A DNA stretch of 64,000 nucleotides from Symbiodinium natans (taxonomy: Eukaryota > Sar > Dinophyceae > Suessiales > Symbiodiniaceae), in assembly GCA_905221605.1 (NCBI GenBank), contig CAJNDS010000288.1, positions 1 through 64,000 of the forward strand. Direction: 5' to 3'. Both the position numbers and the translations under genes were made by a program. The notes beneath the pieces are model-generated. The model did no database searches and was not told where the DNA came from. It worked only from the letters and a program-made list of their open reading frames with translations. Positions 11,172 to 22,167 of the stretch are shown here, piece after piece. Position 1 is the stretch's first letter; each line of letters opens with the position of its first letter.

Positions 11172-12129
11172 CTGCAAGCTTTGATATTTAGGGTGCCAAT
11201 GGGTGCAAGATGTCCACTCCCCCGGCAGTGGCAGCATCAGGAGTCCTGGGTGGGGAAATCCATCGCTACCTGATGATCCAAGGCTGTGCTTGGGCAGTTT
11301 ACTGTCCACTCCTCTCTTAAGCTGCATGCACAGACAAATGGCCAAGCATGATCGAGGACTGTGTCATAGTGACGGCATTGAGCGCAGTCGACAGCCAAAC
11401 AGAGTCTTTAACAGTTGTGCACACATGCGGGCGCAACCGTGCCCAGGATCGGTACGCAGAGTAAACTAGATGCTCTGCGCGTATCCGCCCATATACCCAA
11501 GCCATACTTGACCAAAGAGGAAGCTACTGGGCTGCAACTGAACGTTAAAGTTGAGGCCGCGGCAATACCGAGAGCGCTATGGCGTCCTGTCAGGATGTGG
11601 CAATCTTGGCCCAAGTGCCATCTGAATCTGAAGTGTGACCAAATGCACGGTCCCCCACCAAAAAAAAACAACTTGACCCGAGGGGCTTCGCGAGACGCTG
11701 GCACAGAACCGGCTGTTGAGGATGCCAGCAAAATACCGCGGCGTACGCCGCGGGAAAGACCTCATGGAGCGACTCACAGGGAGAATTGGTCTCAAAGAGA
11801 CGAGGTCTCAAAAAGGGGTGTCGTCGAATGGAGTCAATGGAGTCAGGCCATTCAGTCCTGGTCTTCTTTGCCCCTTTTACTTGGGAGTGATTGCCGGAAA
11901 CTTTGGTAAAGGGTTCGCGAAGTGGGTTCGCCAGACCTGGAAGATCCTGGCGGTATGGCACAGCAAGGTGCCTCAACACGCCACTGGCTGCCACTAGCTT
12001 GTGCTTGCCACACTGCCACAAGCCTTGCATTGCCAAGAGGCTGTGCACTGAGAAAATTGGCACAGAGCTGCTCCCCTGCAAGGCCGGCTCAACAAAGGCT
12101 TGGCTGCATGTTGAAGATGCCGCGAATTG

Positions 12130-12670
12130 TGTGAGACAGTTTGGGCGACTAATCCTTGTGAATGCTTGGCAGTCTCACGAGCAAGCTCATGTTGAATCCA
12201 GCTAAACATGTTGCCGTAAAAACGGTCAGCAGCATCTCCATCCAACCGAGAGATGCTGCAGCACTACAGCCCTCAAACTAGTATGTTTCTGCAACTACTA
12301 AACAAAGCCATTGGCATGCCTAGTGGCCTTGTCGGCGAGGCGTGCTGCGGAGATGCTTCAGGATGGCGACCCATTTCTCTTTCAGCGAGCCTTGTGCAAG
12401 GCGACTTGGCACTCGGTAATTTAGTCGCTCACACTCGGACCGGAGTCCTTCACTTGAAGCCCAGTTTCGGCACAAGGAGGCACAGGACAACTTCGGTATA
12501 CTAAGAAGCATGGTGAAGCTGAAGCATCTGGGACTTACTCCCGGGGTTCAATATGACATGATTCGCCATTTCATCACATGCCCTGCCTCTCAAAGCACCC
12601 AGGCCCCACCCAGCCTGGGTTCCAGAAGTCCTGAACTTTCATGGCAGAGCTGCTCCAGCGCAGAGTCACT
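12130..12670 (-). CDS. Probable exons of an unidentified gene
   Basis: Three minus-strand stretches look coding: about 12610-12670 (SDSALEQLCHESSGLLEPR, with a GC donor), 12330-12480 (CRNWASSEGLRSECERLNYR then LAQGSLKEKWVAILKHLRS) and 12130-12240 (GDAADRFYGNMFSWIQHELA). Their junctions were not resolved, and I could not prove they share a gene. No family is recognised. A plus-strand frame overlaps the last one, so strand is inferred from neighbours. Confidence 0.4.
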
Positions 12671-12819
12671 TCGGGCCCAGGCCAGTCTTGCCTCACAGTG
12701 AGGGTGCAAAAAGCTCAAGTTCTGGCAGCGGATATCCAGACCAACAAACCAAAGGTCTTCCAATCAACGACCGAAGGCAATCCACTACAGTCTTTTGCGC
12801 GTTCGTTTGCTTTCTCCTT

Positions 12820-14590
12820 GTCGTGGTCTCTCTCTCTCTCTCTCTGGCTCCCGTGTTCGGGGCGCGCAAAAACTTTTCGGGTTGTACGGGGCCGATCCAT
12901 GCAGACATGTAGAGACTCCAAGGATCGCCTTTAGATGGTCAATCCTTCGTGCCCCTACCCCGGTACGTCAAGCCGAGGAAACCAATTCCCACGTGAAATT
13001 GTGCTGGGGAAGATGTAAGAATCTCGAGGGGAATCATGGGATCCCCTTAGGACCAGGAACCTTTGACGCCTCAGGGCCGCGACCGAGGCGAATGTTTGTC
13101 GTTCTTGCTTGGCTTGGTGATCCATTTTTTTTCTCCATCCTTCTCTCTCCTTTTCGTTCGTCTTGCTTTCCTCGTTTCCTGACATGTGTATTCAACATGT
13201 TGTTTCTTTGTTGGTTTTTGTAGATCTCTCTTCTTTCTTTGTTCAACATTGGGGTGTGCTTCTGTCACTGACTGCACATGTTGAAGGCGCATGGCCAGGA
13301 ACATGCCCAGGAGACAGAGATCACAGAGTGCGAAAGAGCAAGGAAGAGAGAGAGGAGAGAGAGCGAGAGAGAGAGAGAGAGCCCGCGCCCAAGACAGACG
13401 GGGCAACCGAACCGGCCAAACCACTCGCCCTGCATTTTTCTTCGGAGGGCTCTTCAAGCGTGCATCAGAAGAAGAAGAAGAAGAAGAAGAAGAAGAAGAA
13501 GAAGGCGCGGTGGGCCCTTAAGCCCCTAGACCTAGAAAGAAAGAATCAACAGTTCCTCGCAATCATGCAATCCTGAGAGCATTCGAAGCCTGATCAAGCC
13601 TTGGGGATCAGGAGCACACCGAATGTGGCAATGGAAAAGTTTCAACGGAAAAGTTGCCACGTACAACGTGTGCAGTGTCCGGCGAGCCTAACAAAGAATT
13701 TCCGATTTCGAATCCTTCCGATTCCACCAGAAGCCGACTAACGTGTGAAGAAGATTCAGCACGAAACATGAAAAAACATGAAAAACACGTGCAGCAAGGC
13801 CGCTCCCTCCACCCCGCAAGGCAAGGCAGGCAAGGCACCAAAGCCAAGCCTTAAACCTCTTCTCCAAAGCGGACAAGGGAGAGACTTTTTTCGTGAGCCA
13901 TGGTGCAACACCAGCATTTTACCACGGAGATCGCAAACGAGGCCTGGGTCCCGACCTGAGTGCAGGCGGGTGCTCAAGGTAGAGGAGAGCTTACAGTTCT
14001 CTTGCTCACTGGATTCTGAGAAATTCTGAGAAATTCTGAGACAGGACGACCTGTGGTGCACAACTTGCCTCAAGACTGGCTACCGTCGAATGTGCATGAA
14101 AAAAAAAAGGGTTGATGCCTGAAAGGGGCTGAAATAAAGAGGCATGTACTTGGCGAACTTCTTCACGAGCTCAAACACTCTGTGGGCCGAAGTCCGGCTG
14201 CCTTCCTCGTCCTTGATTCCTAGGCAGATTGGAGGATGAATGCACGTGAACCATCGTAATAAACTGAGCAGAATTAATCAGTGAAACGATGTGCGACTCT
14301 CTTTTTCCGCAAGTGTGATGGTGACATACATCCTGCCGGACCCCCCCCCCCCATTATCGAGAGAGCGGCGCAGAAGCAGGAGCTCACTGCGATGTTCTTG
14401 CAAGAACGAGTGGCAAGTTTGAAGCGCCGCCTGCAGTTGGGGCTGGGTTCCTTGGGGGCTCACTGGGCTCACATAGGCTCACTGTGCGCAGCTTCCCAAG
14501 GGGTTGCCCAAGGGGGCCCAGCGGTGCCCAGCAGGGCTTCCAGCCTCGAGCGTCAAGGAGCAAGCCAGCGGTCCGTGGTAAAGCCAGCCA
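12820..14590. repeat. Gene-free stretch with CT, GA and GAA microsatellites
   Basis: Contains a CT run at 12826-12843, a pyrimidine-rich block at 13126-13260, a GA run at 13340-13382 and a GAA run at 13466-13506, plus a C run at 14340. The open frames here are low-complexity by-products. Nothing else was seen. Confidence 0.6.
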
Positions 14591-14601
14591 TCGCCTTTCA
14601 C

Positions 14602-14696
14602 CTGCAGCGTTGGCAGGTGCGCTCGACTTTATCCGCGCACGAATGGCAGAGGACATGTTGATGTTCATTGGTGTAGCGGTAAGCTTTGGAGTGGAG
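14602..14696 (-). CDS. Exon with C-terminal half of a RING-type zinc finger
   Basis: The minus-strand exon reads YTNEHQHVLCHSCADKVERT followed directly by CQRC, with two CxxC pairs and a leading His in the order of a RING finger's second half. It lies between an acceptor TTGCGAG and a GTGAAA donor. RING fingers usually recruit E2 ubiquitin-conjugating enzymes. The first half of the finger was not found. The plus strand of the same DNA is also open and ends at GTAAGC, so strand is not beyond doubt; the metal-ligand spacing favours minus. It may be downstream of, or part of, the phospholipase C gene. Confidence 0.5.
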
Positions 14697-14917
14697 CTCG
14701 CAACTCGCTATCCCCATGCTTCGACACTTTCCCCAAGCCAAAGGATCAAAGGATTGTACGGAAAGTCATCCCTTCACAGCCCGATTCTCGTGCAGTATTC
14801 AAGCCTCTCGTGGTAACAACACTTTGGCCCGGGAAGAGAGTGCAAGATTAGGAAGGGGTATGCTGGTACAATGCCGCCAACAAGGCAAGCGGTGAATGGC
14901 CCCTGCAGTCCAGTCAC

Positions 14918-17069
14918 ACGAAGATCCAGGAAGCGTACGCCTGCCACTGGAGCAGACTCAATTACTCCGAAAGCTCCCTCAAACTCAAGGAGTCCAATCG
15001 AACGTTCAGGCAACAAATGCAAAACGCGGGGGTGCGTGGGGTGGCTGAGTGAGTTAGCGAGCGAGTCAGGGAGTGAGTGGGTGTGAATGCTCTGATAGCA
15101 AAGAGCGTTCAACAGTCAATTGATGTCAAGAATCAAAGGCAGGGGGCTCTAAGAAGATGTTTCAGAGTCCATCTATTGTCGTGCAAGATGCGCACAACAC
15201 AGTTGTTTGGCAGCTTCCCGTGACTGGTATGCCCCAACCTACCACACTTCGGTCAGCAGGTTCGACGCAGTATGCTTTTTCCGTGGAACAAGAGAAGAAG
15301 CTCTCTCAGATGCGGCAAAGCACTACGATCGACGACAGATGGCGTGGGCACGCCGCCTGGAAAGCATTGCCTAGGATTCTTGTTCAAAGCAAGTATGGGC
15401 TGGCCCGCACAGCAACAGACCGAAGCGATGGCCACCGAGATGTTTTCCCATGGGAAGAATCGATGCAACGTGGTAGGGCAGGGGACAGCGAAAGGATCCC
15501 ACTACAAGCCGGTGATCGCAGACACGTATCGTGAACAGGTTTGGCTACAAAAGTATCCAATCATACACCGTTCAAGGACAAACGCTGGTGTGTCCGTGAC
15601 GACGTACATCGCCCAAAGTACGCACTTTACTTTGATTCTTAACTCAGATGAGGACTGGGGAACGAAGCGAGGTGATGCGTACAATCCGTCAAAAGTACGT
15701 TTCGTACATCGTTAGGACGCACTGAGCGACAGCATGTTGTGCAGTGGTCATGAGTGCTTGCATTGTGAGGCGTTGCTTCTGAGATGCCAGGTCACTGTTC
15801 ATGTCAGTTTGCTGAAACCCAATCATGACAGGTCTTAACTCGGCACTCGCTCGCTCCATTCGCGCCACTGGAAAGATGGATCCAGTACACCCAAGCAGGA
15901 CTCATTGCCATTCATACAGACATGGAGCAATCGAGAATCACGATAGGAAACAGACCAATGGCCGAATCTACAGCGAAAGTGTAGGTGCATCCGTGTTCGT
16001 GTCCGTGTGCATGTGCGCATCTCTCTGTTCGATAATAGCCTGAGTCCTGCGCACTGAACTGCACTTGAAGGAAACGAAGCAAGCCTCCACCTGAAACCCC
16101 GGAACATCAACCCTCGCTTTTTGCGGGAAGGCCTGCGGAAAGCTGCGCGATGAGATCCCAGTCTTGCGTCTGGCCAAAGGCGTGCACGTAGGCCCAGTTC
16201 ACCTGGTAGGTGGCTGCTCAAGTGCAGTGAGAATATACATTGATTTGCCTATCACCATGACCAGAACTGACTTTGTGTTCAGCCCAATTGCAATCCCAGA
16301 AACTCTCGGCTCTTTTGTCGGGGCTTTTTCGTGGGCTGCCTGCCCTCCACTCTCAGCCACTCTCCTCTTTCTTTTGAGCGCGAGGTTGTGATTCCAGGAT
16401 GATGGCAGCACTTGGGGGAAGTTTTTTGGGGAGCGGCTGCAATAGAAAGCCTGTTGGCCACCTCTCAAGTTGCGTTGCAGGATGGCTGTGTGTCAGTTGT
16501 TGCGTTTTGCAGCAGTCCCGCCACGTCGTGCAGACAGAGTCGCTGGCAAAGGCCACATCTGAAAAGTGGCCGAGTCATGCGTGCCAGGTATGGACACCTG
16601 CCCAAGTGCTGGTAGAAGGACCTACATTGGTTCCTTTGATGGGGATCGATGTACGAAACAGGTCTGCAGCTCGTGCATCATCTGACGTGTGGCAACGCCC
16701 TCCTCGTGATAACTTTAAATTTACACGTTATTGAACGTTGCCAGGGGTTGCATGCTTGTGCGGCCTCCACCTCAACCTGTGCGTCACGTGCCCAAATCAA
16801 GAATCAAGACCCGGCACCCTCTCTACCCTACCCAGCCTTGCAGATAGGAAGCTCATCTGGCAGTGCCGCCATCCAGTTGCACAGATTCATTTTCTCCTCG
16901 ACAGACGGCAAGCCGAAGATTTACCACCCTACATTTTGCTAGGTTGAGCGAATCCAAGATTCCTTTTGAAAAGCTTGCCCGCATGTCCGGAGCAGTACAG
17001 GCCGAAGAAGGAGAACTTGGGGTCTATATGGTGTCTCGTTGTCTCGTTGTAGTCCAAGCGGTAGCATCC
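14918..17069 (-). CDS. PI-specific phospholipase C, X-domain protein (partial)
   Basis: Six minus-strand exons chain in phase: 16950-17069 (YRLDYNETTRHHIDPKFSFF), 16837-16896 (NLCNWMAALPDELPICK), 16544-16597 (VSIPGTHDSATFQMW), 16133-16202 (VNWAYVHAFGQTQDWDLIAQ), and 14918-14940 (VRFLDLR), the last two joining to QLSAGVRFLDLR. SIPGTHDS holds the first catalytic histidine of the PLC X domain, and QLxAGVRFLDLR is its metal-site strand. This matches the bacterial-type, stand-alone X-domain enzymes that cleave phosphoinositides or their anchors. Donors are mostly GC. The second catalytic histidine, the start and the end were not located; the region 15840-16030 may hold one more exon. It lies inside the proposed Der intron. 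Confidence 0.83.
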
Positions 17070-17099
17070 CTACCAACGGGTCAGCCCGGAGATCAGCCC

Positions 17100-17276
17100 T
17101 CGCCGACAGAGGCCACCCACAGGCCGCGATCACGGTGAGGATAACTTCGAGTAGGATTTTCGAACCGGTTTGATATGGTATATGGTCTATCCTTCCCTAT
17201 CTTGTTCTCTTCGTTTAGACTCGCACAAGGTTGCCCTTTTGGTATGCTTCGGCAGGCATTTAAAAAATGTGTATGG

Positions 17277-17307
<31 letters not shown>

Positions 17308-18830
17308 ATTTACATATGTATATGTGTATTCGCAGGGGGTTTCGGCCAAAGGTCTATTTTAAACAGGCTCCGAGCCTATGCGCGCTGCGGCGGCAGAGAC
17401 TCAATCAAGCTCATGTATATGTTCACACCCTTCACAATACATGAAACATGCCGTATATATCTTCGCCACTTTATCTCTTCCACCTCCCTATCGGGCCGAG
17501 CCCGAAATCCTTCCTACCAAACATGCAAGTCAGCCCCCTGCTACTCTTACATGATGCGCTAAACACCTTTTCTCTGTCTGTTGTCTGTCGCGACCAATGA
17601 AGTATTTAGTGGAAGGAAGTGCTCCTTGGACTCCTTGCCCCTAAACCCTCTACTTCCCTGTTACTAACCTGTTGGTGTGATGCACAAAGCTGCGGGTCCT
17701 TCTCGCTCGGTTGACTGTCGAGGAAATCTACCCCTGCAGGTGAGCTCGAGTCACTGGCCTGAGTGCAAAGGTCCATGGGTGGTTCCTCGACGGACGTTAG
17801 CACGAATCTCTATTTTGCAGAACTTGGAGCTTCAGGCTTCGGGCTCAAATCAATAAACCGAAATCATGAAGCCCTGAAATCCCAAGCTCGGCAGCATTGC
17901 CAACACGTCACTTTTTCCAGCAAAGCGGCTGTGGTCGGTGTGGGGAGCTCAGGTGTGCTCGGCTTTGGAGCACGTTGCATGGGACGGGCAGCATGACCTG
18001 CATCACGTCAACTTCGGACGTTTTTTGCATGTGTGTGAAGCATTCTCTAGTAACTCTCTAGCGCACATCAAGCGTCCCAGGCCGGCTGTGGTCGGCTGCA
18101 GCCTGTGAACCTTTCATGGGTTTGTGCCTGGTCGTCTTCTCCGACGACTGAAGCGCCCACGTGTTGCAATGGATGACCTGAGTTTCATGCTGGTCCCCTG
18201 CAAGAGGTTGGACTTGCTTGATGCATGGCAGTGAAGGTGTTTACAGGTGGTACGTACACAAGGGCCAGGAGATGTTGATGTTCTCACCCGACAAGACCCT
18301 GATTTGAATTTGTTGTGCGAACCCTGCCTGGCCATCATGGCTGTCATGGCACGACATGCCATCGCTGGCCCAAAGCCTGGGCTTCGTCGAGCCCCACATG
18401 TACTCTCTCGCATCTCAATCAGCGAGGGGGAAGCATAGCTTTGTTCACAGATTCTTTCTCATAACCACCAGCAGTCACCAGCATGCATGCCCACCTGGCA
18501 CGGGCAGCGTACACGCCTCATCTGACATTCTCATATCAAGTCGCAATCATTTCCACTTTTAGATCTGCAGAGACACGCTCTGCAGCATCTCCATCCGGAT
18601 CAAGGAGCACCGCTGCCACGACCTGTCCGAGGCAATCGAGAGCTTGACGGTCTGAGGAGCGGGCCCGTGTGCACAATAGACGCCAGGCCGGGCAGTCTCT
18701 AGACAATCGAGCCTAACCATGCCTAACCCGTGCATTAAGGCTAGTAAGCAACTGTTAAGCTGGCAATCTCGAAAGCAGGAGTCAATTTGCAGCTGGGCGC
18801 ACCCCTTCTGCTGCAGCCAGGCGCTGGAAT
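17100..18830. other. Mostly non-coding; possible weak exons and an AT microsatellite
   Basis: An AT dinucleotide run occupies about 17276-17306. On the minus strand a proline-rich stretch (QRAPKPSTPELPTPTTAALL, about 17920-18000) and a short one near 18300-18340 (GSHNKFKSGSCR before GTGAGA) could be exons of the phospholipase gene, but phases were not confirmed. Nothing else was recognised. Confidence 0.35.
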
Positions 18831-18949
18831 GAATCGAGCGCGGTCTCCTGTTTTAAGCGCAAACCCAAATCCTCGACTGGCTTGCATGGCTCCCCGCTTT
18901 TTTCTCCGAGGAACTGAATCTCCCGTGTGCCCGCAACAACATGCATGGT

Positions 18950-19065
18950 GTCAATGCACACCTACTCACAGCACCTGAGTGAAGCAATTGGTCAGCTACA
19001 GCCGAAGGAAGCATGTGCGAGTACTTTTGGTAGATGCCGCTGACGCCATTGTTCTCGTTAATGCC
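18950..19065 (-). CDS. Probable exon of an unidentified gene
   Basis: The minus-strand frame reads GINENNGVSGIYQKYSHMLP then SAVADQLLHS before a CAG/GTGCTG donor. The composition looks coding and the donor is good. The acceptor was not fixed. No family recognised. Confidence 0.4.
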
Positions 19066-19279
19066 ATTACGCCGTCGACGCCATGCACATCTTCGTGTCT
19101 GCATATTGAATCCACGTCAGCTACAGCTTCGGATACAGAAAGTAGGCCGAAATGGGCTCGGGACTGGCTTCGGCCGGCTACACTTCTAAGATTCTAGGTT
19201 GCACTGCAAGGTGTGGCGCATTGCTGGACCTGGAGGCGGCATTTCCAGATCTTGCTAAACTAAGCTGTCGCGCGGTGTG

Positions 19280-19770
19280 TCTTCCAGGCTAGCGGGAAAA
19301 TCGCCCAGAAAAGTTGCTTCTCGCAAAAAGTGGCTTTGCGCGGATGCTGCTCGCGCCAACGTCGCGAGAAAAGTCACTGTTCGCAAAAAGTGGCTTTTCG
19401 AGAAAAGCGGCTTTTCAGGGACGCTGCCGCGAACGTCGCGAAAAAATGCACACTTTTCGCAAAAGGTGGCTTTTCGACAGAAGTGGCTTTCTAAAGACGC
19501 TGTGCGCCCCAACGACGCGAGAAAAGCCACTTTGCTCAATTTGTTTTCAAGACAAGCGGCGTTTCCGGAATATGCCACAGGCAACGCTTTTTTTGAAAAT
19601 AGCTTTTCCAGAGACGTACGTGTTGTTGAAAACGCTGCCCGCCCCAACGCCGTGAGAAAGTCACAAAAAACCCAACACGGCTTTTCGATGCAAGTGGCTT
19701 TTCTCGAACAGTGGCTTTTCGAGACAGGTGGCTTTTTTCGGGAAAAGTAGCTTTTCAGGAAAAGTAGCTT
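19280..19770. repeat. Array of short palindromic GAAAAG...CTTTTC repeats, block 1
   Basis: About 20 imperfect copies of a unit like GAGAAAAGTGGCTTTTC, many of them self-complementary (CTTTTCGAGAAAAG), separated by 10-30 bases of GC-rich filler such as GACGCTGCGCGC. Both strands are open over 150-200 codons only because the repeat lacks stops. The filler also recurs, so the true unit may be about 60 bases. Confidence 0.8.
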
Positions 19771-20064
19771 CTCGACAACATGCAACACGTCTGCACTAAG
19801 TGACACGGCGCCCAACCAACAGAACCTCTTGTGTGTGGCCGCCAGCATTTGAGGGATCTAGTGGGTTTAGGCTTTATAGCTCAGGACTTAGGGGTTCAAG
19901 AGTCTATCTTGCAACTCTACCTTCAAGGGTTCTTAGAGTTGAGGGTTCAGAAGGTTCCAGATCTAACCTTTCACATGGTAAGTGAGCACGTGAAGAAGTA
20001 CGTCCAGAACGTTCTATATCTCCACACCCCAGTCAAAGATGTGCTATGCATGCAGAAGCCCCAA

Positions 20065-20125
20065 TCCCTCTAAACTTTTGAACCCAAACCCTGAACCCTA
20101 AACCAAACCCTAAACCCAAATCCCA
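20065..20125. repeat. Degenerate CCCTAAA telomere-like repeat
   Basis: Reads as AACCCTGAACCCTAAACC and neighbouring CCCTAAACCC variants for about 60 bases. It lies between the two palindrome arrays, in the same orientation as the large array at 32.6 kb. Confidence 0.7.
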
Positions 20126-20329
20126 GAGAGCCCCACAAGGAAGTGCTGCGTATGGCTATCGTGCAGCTGTCCACGACAGCGAGAGAAGTTGCTACGCAAA
20201 CCAAATCCACACACACCGCAAAGAGACAAAAAGCTTCTAGCAGACACTGCCTTTTCCGGCTTTCAAAAACACTACCTTCTCAAGCAACTTACTTACACAA
20301 TCCCGTAAGAAGAATATATTCGTAAAACA

Positions 20330-20830
20330 AGTCCTGGCTTTTCACGAAAAGGGTAACCGTCACAGAAGGTAGCTTTTCAAACAGCCCTGTTTTCTTTACG
20401 GAGCATAGCGGCGAGACAAAGATCAACTTTCGCGAAACCCGTCTTTTCGGGAAACAAAAAGCAATGTCAGCACGAATGGCTTTCAGAGACACTGTGCGCG
20501 CAGCACCACAAGAAAGATCACTTTCGGCAAAAAACACTGAAGGTGGCTTTACTACACAGGTCCAGGTGACTTTTCCAGAGAAGTGGCTTTTCGAAAACAA
20601 TGCGCGCTCAGCTCCACGAGAAAAGTCACTTTTCGCAAAAAGTGGCTTTTCGAGAAAAGTGGCTTTTCCGGGACGCCGCGCGCGCAACGCCTCGAGAAAA
20701 GTCACTTTTCGAGAAAGTGACTTTTTCGAGAAAAGTGCCTTTTCAGGGACGCTGCGCGCAAGTAACTTTTGGCAGAAAGTGGCTGGCTTTCTGAGAAAAG
20801 TGGCTTTTCCGGAGCATTTTCCCCGTAACG
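20330..20830. repeat. Array of short palindromic GAAAAG...CTTTTC repeats, block 2
   Basis: Same unit as block 1, with the densest part at 20590-20820, where CTTTTCGAGAAAAG occurs nearly back to back. The filler again includes GGGACGCTGCGCGCAA. The two blocks flank a 550-base spacer containing telomere-like repeats. Confidence 0.8.
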
Positions 20831-20839
20831 TCAAAGACA

Positions 20840-22160
20840 CCCCACACGCCAGGACAGTTGCTAAACAAGCCAACCCAGCAAAGCAACCTGCTGAAGTTCT
20901 TTAGGTTTCCTGTGGTTCTTGCCGTGAGGGGCACCCCTCCTGTAGAATAATTTTGAGAAAGGCAGGTGCCGGAAACGTCAGGGATGAAGCATGGCACTTC
21001 GGACACTTTAGAAGTATAGGCATGGCCATCCAACAACCTTGAAGCAAGGTCGGTGGGTTTTTCAAGGTCGATGTCCTCGGAGAAGCTCCATGTAGACAGC
21101 TGTAGAACGCGCCAGCCTGGCAGCTTCGCATCTCGATGCCCGTCAGCCGCTGGCTGGACTGCTTACGAAGCAAGCAAGGGGTGGACTAGCTCGCAGCAGC
21201 AAGCACGGGCCAATCGTTGCATTGTTGGCTCACGTTGCACAATGTTTTTTTCCTCCTCGTATCTCCTCTCTTGAGGACATCGCACAAGTGGTGGGGTTGA
21301 GTGGTGGCTCTGTCGATCCAGGGGGGGGGTTTAAATTCTTGGTGGGGCGCAGCTTCTAATCCTCACAGACATGCGCCTTCATTGGAGTAAGGCGGTCAGT
21401 GGCTCAAAGGCTCAGGGGACCAAAGGAGTTGGATTTCTGCCTTTGCACGAGAAGTCTGGCCGGCCACCCCCTGAAGCTTCTTGGTGTTGAACAGCGTGCA
21501 CGCTCCACGAGCGGCAGTTCCGAACACTGTTTATCCCACATGGAAGGAAGAAAGATGGGAAAGATGAGAATAGCTTTTCTAAGGAAACCTATCAGCCCAG
21601 CCTGGGACCGCACCAGAGTCGCTCACCTGCCCACGGTGGTTTGTCACTGGTCTTTCGGAAGCTGCAGACTCAATCTGCCCTGTCAACCTTTTGGAAAATG
21701 CTATTCAGTACTCTAATTATGGTCTACAACGCCACCAAGGCATTTGAGACTAGAGCACTTCCGCCGCACCTTCTCTGGATCCTCTTTGCAGGCCATGGGC
21801 TACTCCGCGACTCAATGCTGGTTGCCAGTGAGTTTGCCAGGTTGACTGCGTTTATCTGCGTTGGTAGTGCGTTCGTTGTGACAGTCGGTGGAAATGCTGG
21901 GTTTTGTGCGACTTCAGAACAAGGGCTTCCGACCTACAAGCTTTTGGTGTTCAGCAAGCCGCCTCAGCTCAGACCGCAAAGGCATAGAGCCAAGGAGGGG
22001 AAGACATGGTCACGACTTGGCGTCTTCTTAGCCTTCACGATTGCCTGTGATGCTTCTTGTCGGGGTGGCCTAGGGCCTAAAAGTGCCTGAAAAAAAACAG
22101 CTCATCCTATGGTCCTAGAGAGTTCATTGCGCATTCTGACCCTGTGCGTGACGCTCAGGC
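20840..22160. other. No confirmed gene
   Basis: Minus-strand sequence near 20950-21040 (LLDGHAYTSKVSEVPCFIPD) could be an exon, but a second frame there is as good. A plus-strand frame of about 150 codons at 21641-22090 has no splice or family support. Otherwise nothing recognised. Confidence 0.3.
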
Positions 22161-22167
22161 CCCAGGC

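Larger units (their letters stand above)
5730..22167 (-). other. Proposed 16.4 kb GC-AG intron of Der containing other genes
   Basis: The exon ending at 22168 (DEGKCLII) and the exon starting at 5729 (AINKWDL) are both phase 0 and join to the exact family motif that runs into G4. The proposed intron begins GCCTGG (22167) and ends CCTCAG (5730). Inside it lie minus-strand exons of phospholipase C, a RING finger, an MBD-like protein and others. Nesting several same-strand genes in one intron is unusual. A chimeric assembly, or two Der copies of which only complementary halves survive here, are the alternatives. Confidence 0.6.

Noticed and set aside
14612-14680. Plus-strand exon ALDFIRARMAEDMLMFIGVA ending at GTAAGC
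   Set aside because: The minus strand encodes a CxxC...CxxC zinc-finger segment with its own splice sites, which fits the strand of all other genes better; kept only as a caution.
21641-22090. Plus-strand frame of about 150 codons with hydrophobic stretches
   Set aside because: No motif, splice support or agreement with gene direction; such lengths occur by chance in this GC-balanced DNA.
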